The translations under genes were made by a program, and so were the position numbers. Source: Microlunatus lacustris (GTDB lineage: Bacteria > Actinomycetota > Actinomycetes > Propionibacteriales > Propionibacteriaceae). From it: a DNA stretch of 64,000 bases. Location: positions 1 to 64,000 of the forward strand of contig BAAAJN010000004.1 in the NCBI GenBank assembly GCA_039527025.1, written 5' to 3'. This document shows, in pieces, positions 50,949-59,145 of this stretch (position 1 is the first letter of the stretch; each line of letters starts with the position of its first letter). Below the pieces are notes generated by a model. The model searched no databases, had not been told where the DNA came from, and saw only the letters and a list, made by a program, of their open reading frames with translations.

Positions 50949-51086
50949 TCAGTGCGCGTGGAACAGGGCAGACGCTTCACCGGGCACGGGGAAGTGCGGG
51001 GCCATCGGACCCGGGTCGGTGGGCGCCTGCGGCCCGGCGACGATCGAGGTGGCCACTGCTGGGCCCGGCGCTTCTGACCGTCTCAT
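50949..51086 (-). CDS. Small peptide gene, 45 residues
   Basis: ATG 51086 is preceded by a strong GGGGAGG with a 4-base gap, unusual for a random frame here. The peptide is MRRSEAPGPAVATSIVAGPQ followed by a Pro-rich stretch and PHFPVPGEASALFHAH. It is soluble and Pro/Ala-rich, and has no recognised motif. It sits alone in a long gene-free gap. It could be a short regulatory or secreted peptide, or just a spurious frame with a good ribosome site. Confidence 0.4.
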   Translation of the reverse strand: MRRSEAPGPAVATSIVAGPQAPTDPGPMAPHFPVPGEASALFHAH

Positions 51087-51700
51087 GAGTCCTCCCCGAC
51101 GTGGCTCAGGCCTCCGGCTGCGCGGACGCCGTCACGAGGAGACACTGAGGTGATCTGCTCACCGTAGGCCGGTCCTCCGGGACAGCCGTTCCCCGGGTCA
51201 CCACCTCGAGCCCCGATCGACCTCGCTCATCACCTCCTTCCGCTACGGGGGCCCGGCATGGCTGTGACGTCGCCGAGCTGACCCAGGCCTGCGAGCCAGC
51301 AGTGTTCTCCTGAGAGCAATTCCTAGCCGCGGCCAGGTGTGCACCCGAACATCCACGGAGGGTGAGACCCGTCGGGAGCGATCACCTGGCGAAGCGGCGC
51401 TCGGGGCCGGTTCCTCGTTGGACGGTGGGGCCGCCGTCGCCGATCACCCACACGGGCGTCACTGCACGGCCGCTCGCAGCTCGCACGATCGGCCCTGGTA
51501 CGGGCACGGGGGGGGTGGGGAAGCCGCTCACGCTGCCGACAGCAGCCCTCGAAGCACCCGCCACCAGCGACCGTTGCGCGGGGGCGCGCAAGAGTCGACC
51601 GGGCCCCTGGATCATGTCGGTCGGAAGCCGTCGAGGCCGACGGTCCAGCGGCATGCCAGTGGCGCTGCTCCCATCTCGAGGGCCCCGCCCGGGGGTAGAA
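51087..51700. other. Gene-free stretch upstream of the DUF998 gene
   Basis: About 610 bases contain only shadow frames. A mildly less GC-rich patch near 51300-51330 may mark a promoter for the DUF998 gene. No RNA or repeat is evident. Confidence 0.4.
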
Positions 51701-52423
51701 GTGACCCATGACATCGGGAGACGCGAGCGGGGAAGCTCTGGCCGAGGAGCCGTCGCAGCCCTGCGGCCGCCGACCGGGGCGAGGAGCCGCCGGGTGCTCC
51801 TGCTGGGGGCGCTGGCGTGGATGGTGCAGCCTCTTCACGTCGTCGCCGAGCTGGTCGCCGCCGCCAGATCTCGCGCCCCGTACAGCCTGGTCGACCAGAC
51901 CATCAGCGACCTCGGCGTGACGACCTGCACGAGCATCGAGTACCCCTACGGTCTCGTCGAGGTGTGCTCGCCGTCGCACGCGCTGGTGAACGGCGCCCTG
52001 GTGGGCTCCGGAGCGCTGCTGGCCACGGGGGCTGTCCTGCTCCGCCGCTTCCTGCCGCGGCGGCGGTCGACAACGGTGGCGACCTTGCTCTGGGTGGTCG
52101 CGGGTCCCAGCAGCATCGCCACCGGCCTCGTGCCCCTGGATCGCGGCGTCGAGCTGCACGCCGTGGTGGCCCTGCCCGCCCTGCTGGCCCAGCCCGTCGC
52201 CCTGCTCCTCCTGGCGGCGACCCTCCGACGGGCCACGCCCCGGCTGGCCGGGTGGACGGCCGTCGCCGGGGTGGTGTCGGTCGTCGGTCTCGTCGCCTTC
52301 CTCGTCTTCGCCACCAGGCCGGAGCTCGGTGGCGTCTGGGAACGACTCGCCTTCTGGCCCACCTATCTGTGGGTCCCGGTGGTCGCCGCGGTCCTCCACC
52401 GCCGGTTTCGTCGTCTGGGTTGA
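51701..52423 (+). CDS. DUF998 membrane protein
   Basis: This roughly 240-residue protein has about six membrane segments. It carries the DUF998 signature YSLVDQTISDLGVTTC and later SPSHALVNGALVGSGALLATG. The family is of unknown role. The start is unclear: GTG 51701 is in frame, while ATG 51708 opens a different frame (MTSGDASGEALAEEPSQP) that looks like a typical N-terminus. A frameshift near 51760 is therefore possible. The stop overlaps the -35 element of the MerR gene. Confidence 0.7.
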   Translation: MTHDIGRRERGSSGRGAVAALRPPTGARSRRVLLLGALAWMVQPLHVVAELVAAARSRAPYSLVDQTISDLGVTTCTSIEYPYGLVEVCSPSHALVNGALVGSGALLATGAVLLRRFLPRRRSTTVATLLWVVAGPSSIATGLVPLDRGVELHAVVALPALLAQPVALLLLAATLRRATPRLAGWTAVAGVVSVVGLVAFLVFATRPELGGVWERLAFWPTYLWVPVVAAVLHRRFRRLG

Positions 52424-52450
52424 CTTTGCACCTACTGGAGGTCTCATGGT
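52420..52450 (+). promoter_or_regulatory. MerR/TipAL-type promoter with long spacer
   Basis: TTGACT (52420-52425) and CATGGT (52445-52450) are separated by 19 bases, the stretched spacing of MerR-controlled promoters. The inverted repeat ACCT-ACTGG-AGGT (52430-52442) sits inside the spacer, as for BmrR/TipAL-like operators. The MerR ATG lies 6 bases after the -10, so the transcript is probably leaderless. Confidence 0.65.
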
Positions 52451-52456
52451 CGGGGT

Positions 52457-53296
52457 ATGACCCAGCAGCCACTCCTACCGATCGGTGACTTCGCCCTGGC
52501 GACGTCACTCCCGGCGCAGACCCTGCGCTACTACCACTCCGAGGGCCTTCTGGTGCCTGCCGAAGTCGACGAGGACACCGGGTACCGCGCCTACACCTTC
52601 AACCAGGTGCACCAAGCCGTGCTGGTCGTCGCGCTCCGCCGCGCCGCGGTGAGCATCCGCGACATCCGCGCCCTGCTGGACGCGCCCGACCTGCTCCCCG
52701 GGCTCCTCGCCGAGCACCGCACGGTCCTGGAGCGTCGACGCAGGCAGGAGGACACGGCCATGGCCCAGGCGGCACAGCTCGCCGCGGGGTGGCCGACAGC
52801 CGAGGGACGGGACCGGGCTCCGGTCATGGCGGTGTCCCGGCGGGTGCCCGGTGAAGCCGTCGGCTCAGACGGTGTGGTGCTCCCTCAGCACGTCCGTGCC
52901 GCAGCGGACGCTTTGCAGCGCGAGCTCGCGGACGCCGGCATGACGACCAGCGGACCGGCCTGGTGCCAGTACGCGCTGGAGAGCACCGAGGACAAGGCGA
53001 AGGTGATGACGCCCCAGGGTCCGGACTGGATGGTCGCGGCCGATCTCCGTGGTCTTGACGACGGGTCGGTCCCGCTCCCCGCGGACGCCGAGCTCCAGGA
53101 CTGCCCGGGCCGTCGAGAGCGCGTCGTCCTCCTACCCGCAACGCCCACGATGGTGACGCTCGCCGCCGCACTGGACCACCTCACCAGGACGTCCCTGGAG
53201 CAGGACCTGGTCCCCGACCTCGGGCGACTCCGCTACCTCCTCGGTCCTGACCACGTCGAACTCGCGTTGACGGTCGACCCCCACTCGGAGAACTGA
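52457..53296 (+). CDS. MerR family regulator with effector-binding C-terminus
   Basis: This 279-residue protein has a MerR DNA-binding domain (residues 8-75, LPIGDFALATSLPAQTLRYYHSEGL), a linker helix (about 80-115) and a C-terminal domain. The C-terminal domain contains WCQYALESTEDKAKVMTPQG and resembles GyrI-like effector domains. Such proteins bind drugs or other hydrophobic ligands and activate their own promoter by DNA distortion. The promoter just upstream fits self-activation. Confidence 0.9.
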   Translation: MTQQPLLPIGDFALATSLPAQTLRYYHSEGLLVPAEVDEDTGYRAYTFNQVHQAVLVVALRRAAVSIRDIRALLDAPDLLPGLLAEHRTVLERRRRQEDTAMAQAAQLAAGWPTAEGRDRAPVMAVSRRVPGEAVGSDGVVLPQHVRAAADALQRELADAGMTTSGPAWCQYALESTEDKAKVMTPQGPDWMVAADLRGLDDGSVPLPADAELQDCPGRRERVVLLPATPTMVTLAAALDHLTRTSLEQDLVPDLGRLRYLLGPDHVELALTVDPHSEN

Positions 53297-53548
53297 CGCA
53301 GCAGAAGTGGCATCCGGCGTCCTCGCCAGCAGGTCCCGGCGATCTGGGGCCACGCCGCGTCAGGGACCGTCGTGGGAACCACCCAGTGGGCAACCGACCA
53401 ACGGGACAGCTCCCGTGCCGCGCAGGAGGTGGTGCGCAGGGCAGGGGAACTGCTCAGAGCCTGCTTCTTGCGGCTGGACCCGGCGTCGTACCTGGGTAGT
53501 GCCGGCCTGCACCTACGGCCGCGTCACCGTCCGTTTCGTGCTGCAGCG

Positions 53549-54112
53549 CTACCGGACGGCTCGCGGCAGCAGTCGGTCGAGCGCCTCGGTGGCGATCTGC
53601 TCCGGTGTGGAGTGGTCGGTCTGGATGGTCAGGTCTGAGAAGTCGCCAGCCTGGAGCAGTGCTGCAAAGCGGGCGCTGCGCTCGCCGTAGTCACGGAGCT
53701 CTCGGAGGGCGCTGTCGCTGAGCTGGGTCTGCTGCTCGGCTGCCTCGACCACGCGGCGCCGCAGGATGCGGGCTCGGATGGTGTCGGGCTGAGCCTGCAG
53801 GAGGACGGTGCTGAGGAGGCAGTTGGCCAGCGCGCCGGCGAACAGGCTGCGGTGCTCCGGGGTGACCAGGATGCCGGAGACCACCAGATGGCGGACGCCC
53901 TGCTTGGCGTAGTTGCCCCACAGGGCACCCAGGTTGGCGGCCACCAGGGCGGAAGGATCCTCCGGGCGGGGGTCGCAGAAGCCGAGGTGGTCCGTGTCGA
54001 CGTGAGCGGCTGGCAGCCCGCGAGCGACGAGCTGGCTGTACGCCTCCCAGCCCACGACGGACTTACCAACAGCATCGGCCCCGTAGAACCAGATCGCACG
54101 GGAAGGCATCAC
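53549..54112 (-). CDS. P-loop NTPase
   Basis: This 187-residue protein has a Walker A motif, IWFYGADAVGKSVVGWE (GADAVGKS, about residues 9-16). It continues with VDTDHLGFCDPRPEDPS and VVSGILVTPEHRSLFAGA, the layout of small nucleotide- or substrate-kinase-like proteins. The motif RARILRRRVVEAAEQQ may be the lid. It is related in form to the P-loop protein at 10522 but not clearly its copy. The substrate is unknown. Confidence 0.75.
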   Translation of the reverse strand: MMPSRAIWFYGADAVGKSVVGWEAYSQLVARGLPAAHVDTDHLGFCDPRPEDPSALVAANLGALWGNYAKQGVRHLVVSGILVTPEHRSLFAGALANCLLSTVLLQAQPDTIRARILRRRVVEAAEQQTQLSDSALRELRDYGERSARFAALLQAGDFSDLTIQTDHSTPEQIATEALDRLLPRAVR

Positions 54113-54404
54113 CAGGGCATCCTCCCAGTACTCTCAGCGTCAGTTGCTGTCCCCGAGGCGCCGAAGCGGCTCCGCGTCCTCCGTGCGGACCCGGTCAATG
54201 CCTGCTCAGAGGGGTCCTGGCGTAGCCGGTTGTCGTCCTCAGCAGGTGGACCACGTCGAGTCGGCTCGTGCCGAGCACCTGGACTCGAGCCTCGACGGGC
54301 AGGACAGCAGAACGAACGTCGCGCGGCGCCACCCCGGTAGCCGGCCGACCGACGGAGCAGACAGACGCATCGACAGGGACGGTCGGGCCGCAGTCCAGCG
54401 AGAG

Positions 54405-55010
54405 TCAGCGTGCGGGAGGCCGAAGCCGACCGCGGCTGTACAAGACGATGAGACTGGTCATCACCAGACCCGACATGACAGCGGCAACTCCTGCGGCCGC
54501 GGTCACACCCGCCCAGCCGAGGAGTAGGCCTGCACTGCCGAGCCCGACGAGCGCCAGACCGAGTCGGTGGAACAGGGGCTCCCGGAATGCCCAGGCGAAG
54601 GGCAGGAAGTGGAGCCCGACGACGCCGGCGACCAGGGCAGGACGCAGGTCAGCCTGGTCGAGGCCGACCAGCAGCCGTGAGCCGAGGCCGATGGCCGCGA
54701 GCTCTCCGATGACGCAGCCCCCGTACACCAGCAGTGCTGAGCGGGTGGGTTCGCGGAACGGTCCCAGGGGGGACGGACGGATGTAGAGGTTCAGCAGTGC
54801 GACCGCGGTCAAGCAGATGCCGGCCACGCTCGCCGTGATGGACACCGTCGAGCCCAAGGTAGGGCCATAGCTGAGGACGAACACGAGCCCACCGACGAGG
54901 CCGATCAAGGCGCCCCAGCGACGCGGGTCGATCAGGACCGGCGGTTCGTCGGGAGGGGACCGGAGGACCCCCGGAGTGGTCTCGGGCTGGGGGTGCTTCG
55001 CACGCGTCAC
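54405..55010 (-). CDS. Six-TM membrane protein of unknown function
   Basis: This 201-residue protein has a polar N-terminus (about 28 residues) and about six hydrophobic segments (GALIGLVGGLVFVLSYG, SITASVAGICLTAVALLNLY, LLVYGGCVIGELAAIGLG, and others). The basic C-terminal tail is YSRGRLRPPAR. I see no conserved catalytic motif. It could be a transport or sensory membrane protein. It is a stand-alone gene. Confidence 0.65.
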   Translation of the reverse strand: MTRAKHPQPETTPGVLRSPPDEPPVLIDPRRWGALIGLVGGLVFVLSYGPTLGSTVSITASVAGICLTAVALLNLYIRPSPLGPFREPTRSALLVYGGCVIGELAAIGLGSRLLVGLDQADLRPALVAGVVGLHFLPFAWAFREPLFHRLGLALVGLGSAGLLLGWAGVTAAAGVAAVMSGLVMTSLIVLYSRGRLRPPAR

Positions 55011-55122
55011 GACACCATCGTCGGGGACGGTGGTGACACCGCAGGTGAGGCTGCGGCCAGTTCTACCGTCTGATTCCTCCGGGAGGCGCTCGTCGCCCTG
55101 ACCTGCCCTTCACGCTCCCTCC

Positions 55123-55590
55123 ATGGGCACCCGCAGCACCCTTGTCCGGGTCGTTCCTCACCCCGACGGTGGTTGGGATGTTCGAGTGCCGGGGAGCAGC
55201 AGACCATTCGTGCATGCTTCCTCCAGGGCCGAGGCGCTTCGGCGTACGAAACCTCCGATGCTGAACGGAGGAACAGTCCGCGTGCTCGACGCCGATGGCG
55301 CAGTACTCGGAGCACGTGCCGGCGCCAACCAGTCCGAGCCGCCTCTTCATCGTCAGCCAGCTCATGCTCGGCGTCGTGGTGGGGGCCTCTGCTGCCCTGC
55401 GCCTCGCCGACCCGACCAGCACCCCGACGCAGGTGACGGACTGGGTCCTCGTGGTGGTGGCACTGGTGTTCGTCGTGGTTGGCGTGGTCATGTTGATCTG
55501 GCGGAGGACCGGACCGCAGAGCCCGGGCTCACGGTCGGAGGAGACCGATCGCGCAACGGATCAGCGGACGCGCCCGCTACGGTCACTCGC
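55123..55590 (+). CDS. DUF2188-like reading frame that runs into the methyltransferase
   Basis: The start MGTRSTLVRVVPHPDGGWDVRVPGSSRPF and the following HASSRAEALRRTKPPML match the small DUF2188 family (normally about 70-90 residues). Here no stop follows. The frame continues in phase through a stretch that is a shadow of the next membrane gene, straight into the methyltransferase start at 55591. The original stop was probably lost to a small indel. Whether a 355-residue fusion is made is unknown. The ATG has weak ribosome-site support. Confidence 0.5.
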
Positions 55591-55594
55591 ATGA
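55295..55594 (+). CDS. Small two-TM membrane protein
   Basis: This 99-residue protein in a second frame overlaps the DUF2188-like frame. It has two membrane helices (LFIVSQLMLGVVVGASAALR and VTDWVLVVVALVFVVVGVVMLIW, shown in part) and a basic tail. Its stop overlaps the methyltransferase ATG (ATGA), a coupling arrangement that supports it being real. Function is unknown. Confidence 0.6.
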   Translation: MAQYSEHVPAPTSPSRLFIVSQLMLGVVVGASAALRLADPTSTPTQVTDWVLVVVALVFVVVGVVMLIWRRTGPQSPGSRSEETDRATDQRTRPLRSLA

Positions 55595-56190
55595 GCGAGC
55601 AGTCGCCGGAGGCCTGGGACGAGGCGGCGGCGTCGTTCGATGAAGCGGCCGATCACGGCCTCAGCGACCCGCAGGTCCGTTCGGCATGGGCCGATCTCCT
55701 GGTCCTCCTGCTGCCCAGTGCTCCGGCACAGTTGGCCGACCTCGGCTGCGGAACAGGCAGTCTGGCGATCCTCGCTGCTGACCTCGGTCATGACGTCGTC
55801 GGGGTCGATTTCTCCGAGCAGATGCTCGCTCGCGCTCGCTCGAAGGCCGGGGGACGAACCGGCATCAGCTTCTCGGTCGGCGACGTGTCCGCACCGCCGC
55901 TGGTGGAGGCCACCTTCGACGCGGTCCTCTGCCGGCACGTCCTCTGGGCGCTACCGGACCCAGAGGCGGCACTCCAGGTCTGGGTCACCCTCGTGCGGCC
56001 CCGAGGACGGATCGTCCTGATCGAGGGCCTGTGGTCGACCGGCGCGGGCCTCCCGAGCGAGCGGGTCGTCACCCTCCTGCGCCGGCAGGGCTTCGAGCCA
56101 GCAGTCCGGCCGCTCCTCGATGAGCGCTACTGGGGTAGCTCCATCACTGATGAGCGCTACGCCGTGACGGCTCAGAAGCCGGGCTCGTGA
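55591..56190 (+). CDS. SAM-dependent methyltransferase
   Basis: This 199-residue class I methyltransferase has motif I LADLGCGTGSLAILAADLG, the acidic strand end VVGVDFSEQMLARAR, and FDAVLCRHVLWALPDPEAAL as motif IV/V. The N-terminal EQSPEAWDEAAASFDEAADHG is typical of small-molecule or quinone-type enzymes. The acceptor is unknown. It is coupled to the upstream membrane gene by ATGA. A 12-base repeat GATGAGCGCTAC occurs 30 bases apart near its end (56119 and 56149) and encodes two DERY copies. Confidence 0.9.
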   Translation: MSEQSPEAWDEAAASFDEAADHGLSDPQVRSAWADLLVLLLPSAPAQLADLGCGTGSLAILAADLGHDVVGVDFSEQMLARARSKAGGRTGISFSVGDVSAPPLVEATFDAVLCRHVLWALPDPEAALQVWVTLVRPRGRIVLIEGLWSTGAGLPSERVVTLLRRQGFEPAVRPLLDERYWGSSITDERYAVTAQKPGS

Positions 56191-56470
56191 GCCGCCTCGG
56201 CCAGTGCCCGGGAAGTGGGAGATCGACCGGCACGGCCTTCGCGCTGGCTCTGCGGCCCCCAGACGCTGGGTGCGGAGCTCGGTGACCGCGGTCGTCGTGT
56301 CGGGAGCACCACGCCGGGGAAGCCTCCCACCAGTTCCGTTCGGTCATCCCGAGCGCGAGCAGAACGCCAAGCAGAGGAGTCCGTGATCATGGCGTCAAGG
56401 AGAGCCGGTCGATGAGGTCCGCTCCGATCCTGGTCACCCGTGCAGTCGGGAGCGCTGGGCAGACCCGGCC

Positions 56471-57049
56471 TCAGGTTGATCTCCTGCACCGGGTGATCGT
56501 GGTGCCACCAGCCAGAGTGCGTTCGTCGGTGATCGTGAAGGGTAGAGGGCGGGCATGGTCCGCGGCGAGAACGGGGATGCCGGCGCCGATCACGACGGGG
56601 TAGCGCTTGATGACGAGTTCGTCGATCTCCGCGAGCAGCGCACCAGCCAGGCGGCCACCGCCAGCCAGCCACACGCCGGCGCCGTCTCCCTGCTTCAGCT
56701 GATGGACCAGAGCCAACGGGTCGGGAACGATCCGCACTCGTGGGTCGAGGTCGCTGGACAGCGTGGTGGAGACCACGTACTGGTCGAGGTGGGGGTACGG
56801 GCTGGTGATTCCCACCTCCAGGGCGGGGGCATAGGTGGCCCGGCCCATCACCACGGTGTCGAACCGGGTACCTGGCGCAGTGATCCCGAGGTGAGTGCGC
56901 ACGTGCGCGGGCAGCGTTTCGGGGTACTCGGCGGCGATGAAGTCCAGCACCGATGAGTCGACGGGGAAGAAGTCGAAGGAGCCGTCTGGAGCGGCGATGA
57001 ACCCGTCCAGGCTCACCCCCACGTAGTAGGTCAGCGCGCGCACGTGCAT
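56471..57049 (-). CDS. RibD/dihydrofolate reductase-like protein
   Basis: This roughly 192-residue protein reads LTYYVGVSLDGFIAAPDGSFDFFP at its N-terminus, DTVVMGRATYAPALEVG in the middle, and VWLAGGGRLAGALLAEIDELVI near the end. This is the RibD C-terminal/DHFR-like reductase fold that binds NADPH. Such stand-alone proteins are common in actinobacteria and rarely characterised. ATG 57049 follows GAAGGG. It is divergent from the TetR gene at 57163, with a palindrome between them. Confidence 0.88.
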   Translation of the reverse strand: MHVRALTYYVGVSLDGFIAAPDGSFDFFPVDSSVLDFIAAEYPETLPAHVRTHLGITAPGTRFDTVVMGRATYAPALEVGITSPYPHLDQYVVSTTLSSDLDPRVRIVPDPLALVHQLKQGDGAGVWLAGGGRLAGALLAEIDELVIKRYPVVIGAGIPVLAADHARPLPFTITDERTLAGGTTITRCRRST

Positions 57050-57086
57050 CACCCTTCTCTCTGCGGAGACGACCCTGGAACCGGCG

Positions 57087-57106
57087 ACCACTACAAGTAG
57101 AGTGGT
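57087..57106. promoter_or_regulatory. Candidate TetR operator between RibD-like and TetR genes
   Basis: ACCACT-ACAAGTAG-AGTGGT has perfect 6-base arms and one further near-match. It lies 38 bases upstream of the RibD-like start and 57 bases upstream of the TetR start, consistent with shared repression. Confidence 0.55.
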
Positions 57107-57162
57107 GAACCGAGGGTAGACCACCACACTCGAGGCGGTTGCACTCGGGAGGAAGGGGCCGG

Positions 57163-57750
57163 ATGCGCAACCCGCAGCGCCGAGCCGCGCTGGTCGACGC
57201 CGCTATCGAGGTCTTGGCTGACCAGGGAGCCCGCGGGCTGACCTTCCGGGCGGTCGACACCCGTGCGGGCGTGCCGGTGGGCACGACCTCGAACTACTTC
57301 GCCTCCCGCGATGACCTGTTCACCCAGGCCGGGGGTCGCATATATCAGCGGCTGGCCCCGGACCCGGCAACCCTGGACCGCAGCTCGACCGGGCCCCGGG
57401 ACCGTCAGCGCGTCGTCGAACTCGTGCACGAGCTGACCGGGCGGATCGACGCCTACCGCACCGGATACCTGGCGTTGCTGGAACTGCGCCTCGAGGCCAC
57501 CCGTCGTCCAGCCCTGCGCCAGGTGCTCAGCGCCACCGTCCGCGCGGACCTCGAAGCCACCATCGGTTACCACCTGGACACGCACCTGCCCGGGGACGCC
57601 ACCACCGCGGTGCTCTTGTACCTGGCCATCAACTGGCTGATCCTCGAGCAGCTCACCCTGCCCGACGTCCTCCCGACCATCGCAGGCCCTGACCTCGATG
57701 GCGTCGTCGCAGCAGTCGTCGACCGAATCCTCGACGCTGCACCTGGGTAG
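57163..57750 (+). CDS. TetR family regulator
   Basis: This 195-residue protein has a TetR N-terminus (RRAALVDAAIEVLADQGARGLTFRAV, then AGVPVGTTSNYFASRDDLF) and a helical ligand domain rich in Leu. Its last part reads AINWLILEQLTLPDVLPTIAG. GGGAGGAAGG precedes the ATG. It is divergent from the RibD-like reductase, so it probably represses that gene and itself through the palindrome between them. Confidence 0.92.
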   Translation: MRNPQRRAALVDAAIEVLADQGARGLTFRAVDTRAGVPVGTTSNYFASRDDLFTQAGGRIYQRLAPDPATLDRSSTGPRDRQRVVELVHELTGRIDAYRTGYLALLELRLEATRRPALRQVLSATVRADLEATIGYHLDTHLPGDATTAVLLYLAINWLILEQLTLPDVLPTIAGPDLDGVVAAVVDRILDAAPG

Positions 57751-57780
57751 CGCCAGCCCACCACGAGCAAGCCGACCGTC

Positions 57781-57836
57781 GTGCGGGAAGCATCCAAGTG
57801 GCCGACTGTTGTGCCTGGTCCACGCAGGAGCCGATC
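57781..57836. repeat. Two tandem copies of the dispersed GTGCGGGA-type repeat
   Basis: GTGCGGGAAGCATCCAAGTG and GTGCCTGGTCCACGCAGGAG start 30 bases apart, each followed by GCCGA(C/T). They share a pattern with 36492 and 62351. They lie between the TetR gene and the L7/L12-like gene. Confidence 0.35.
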
Positions 57837-57861
57837 GAGACCCGCTCGATACGGTGGAGTC

Positions 57862-58077
57862 ATGTGGTTGTTGATGCGACGCCTTCGCTCACCCGAGCCG
57901 GATCTGGCCGTCATCCTGCCCGACCCTCTCGCCGGTCAGGTCCGGGATCTGCTGACCGCGGACCAACGGGTGGAGGCTGTCCGGCTCACCCGCCGTCGCA
58001 CGGGAGTGGACCTGCTCACGGCGGTCCGTGCCGTCAACGCCATGGCGTCTCCGCCGTCGTCCTCGCCGTCGTCGTGA
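57862..58077 (+). CDS. Small protein with a ribosomal L7/L12 C-terminal-like domain
   Basis: This 71-residue protein begins MWLLMRRLRSPEPDLAVILP. It ends with LTADQRVEAVRLTRRRTGVDLLTAVRAVNAM, close to the L7/L12 C-terminal pattern (IKxxRxxTGLGLKEAKxxV). Stand-alone copies of this domain are found in actinobacteria and may bind translation factors or be unrelated in role. It is preceded by GGAG. A small protein outside ribosomal operons is unusual but not unique. Confidence 0.65.
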   Translation: MWLLMRRLRSPEPDLAVILPDPLAGQVRDLLTADQRVEAVRLTRRRTGVDLLTAVRAVNAMASPPSSSPSS

Positions 58078-58343
58078 CCTGGTGAGGAGGGCCCAGGCTG
58101 TTGAATCGGGTGTGCTTCCTGGTCACCGTGAGCACGGCTGCTGGCGCGACCTGTTCGAGATGGTGGTCCGGAGCCGGCTGGCTGGTTGGCCTCGGTGTGG
58201 TGCTCCACCTCCATCCGGCGATGCTGCAGCGCCTGCTACGCGAACGCATCGATTCCCCCGGCGGCCGACGAGGCCCCGATCTGCCGAGCTCAGGCTAGGT
58301 TCGTGGCGTCGGTCCGTCGTTCCCGCGCGTCGTCCAGGACGAG

Positions 58344-58865
58344 CTACCGGGATACCTGCTGGTCGTCAGTCCGGTGCGGTCGACGTTGGCTCCAGGCGAC
58401 CGCCGCGATGCCGATGACAGCGCCGGCCAGCAGTCCCCAGCTCGCACCCCGGCCGAGGGAGCTCTCGGGCGTCGCCCGCACCACTCCGGCGCAGAAGGCG
58501 CCGAGCAGCACCAGGTAGGCCAGCAGGCGCCAGCGCAGCACGGTGATGCCCGCGGCGGCCCCCATCTCCACACCACGCGCCTGAGCGAAGACGATCACCA
58601 CCCAGGACGTCAGGCCCGAGGCCAGGATCATCACGAGCGCGTAGGGGATGGCGGTGGCGCCGCCGACCCACACCGAGGTGACGGCAGCGACGGGGAGCAG
58701 CCAGAGCAGCAGCTGGAACCCGACGGCGCTGGCCTCGTTCCAGACGTCGCGCTGGTGCTCCTCGTCGTAGAAGGGGCTGCCGAGGTCGCCGATCTGCCCC
58801 GCGGTGCGAACGAACCACCCCTCGCGCACGTCCGCAACGTCCCCGACTTGCGCCTGGTCCTTCAT
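58344..58865 (-). CDS. Four-TM membrane protein paired with an XRE regulator
   Basis: This 173-residue protein has a polar N-terminal half (residues 1-50, with DEEHQRDVWNEASAVGFQ). Four hydrophobic segments follow (LLLWLLPVAAVTSVWVG, IPYALVMILASGLTSWVVIVFA, LAYLVLLGAFCAGVV and GLLAGAVIGIAAVAW). It overlaps the XRE gene stop by 4 bases (ATGA). XRE plus small membrane protein pairs recur in actinobacteria and are mostly uncharacterised. Confidence 0.75.
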   Translation of the reverse strand: MKDQAQVGDVADVREGWFVRTAGQIGDLGSPFYDEEHQRDVWNEASAVGFQLLLWLLPVAAVTSVWVGGATAIPYALVMILASGLTSWVVIVFAQARGVEMGAAAGITVLRWRLLAYLVLLGAFCAGVVRATPESSLGRGASWGLLAGAVIGIAAVAWSQRRPHRTDDQQVSR

Positions 58866-59137
58866 CTGTTGTCCTCGTTTCCGCTGGCTTCGCCAGCACC
58901 AGCGGCGTCGGCCCCTGCGGCCGCGCCGTATCCGAACAGCTCTTCCACGCTGCGCCCCAATCGCTCGGCTAGAGCGAGGGCCAGGTACACCGACGGCGCG
59001 TAGTCGCCGGCCTCGACAGCCACGACGGTCTGACGCGTGACCCCGGCGGCCGCGGCCAGCTCGGCCTGCGTCAGCCCCAGGGATGTGCGAGCGCCTCGGA
59101 CCGCGTTGCTGCGCCCCTGCGCCGACCGTCGTCCCAT
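58862..59137 (-). CDS. XRE family helix-turn-helix regulator
   Basis: This roughly 91-residue protein has one Cro/C1-type helix-turn-helix (AVRGARTSLGLTQAELAAAAGVTRQTVVAVEAG, in one run here as shorter parts: LGLTQAELAAAAGVTRQTV). A short Ala/Gly-rich tail follows. ATG 59137 is the first well-placed start. It is coupled to the membrane protein gene and probably represses this operon through the TGTCAAGTA repeats upstream. Confidence 0.88.
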   Translation of the reverse strand: MGRRSAQGRSNAVRGARTSLGLTQAELAAAAGVTRQTVVAVEAGDYAPSVYLALALAERLGRSVEELFGYGAAAGADAAGAGEASGNEDNR

Positions 59138-59145
59138 GGACCGAG

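Noticed and set aside
53297..53548. Plus-strand frame reading VGTTQWATDQRDSSRAAQEV
   Set aside because: Partly protein-like but short, without a ribosome site, and it runs into the antisense of the P-loop gene.
58101..58298. Plus-strand frame of 65 codons with a short hydrophobic stretch
   Set aside because: No ribosome site, mixed composition and no family; it looks like a shadow of GC-rich DNA.
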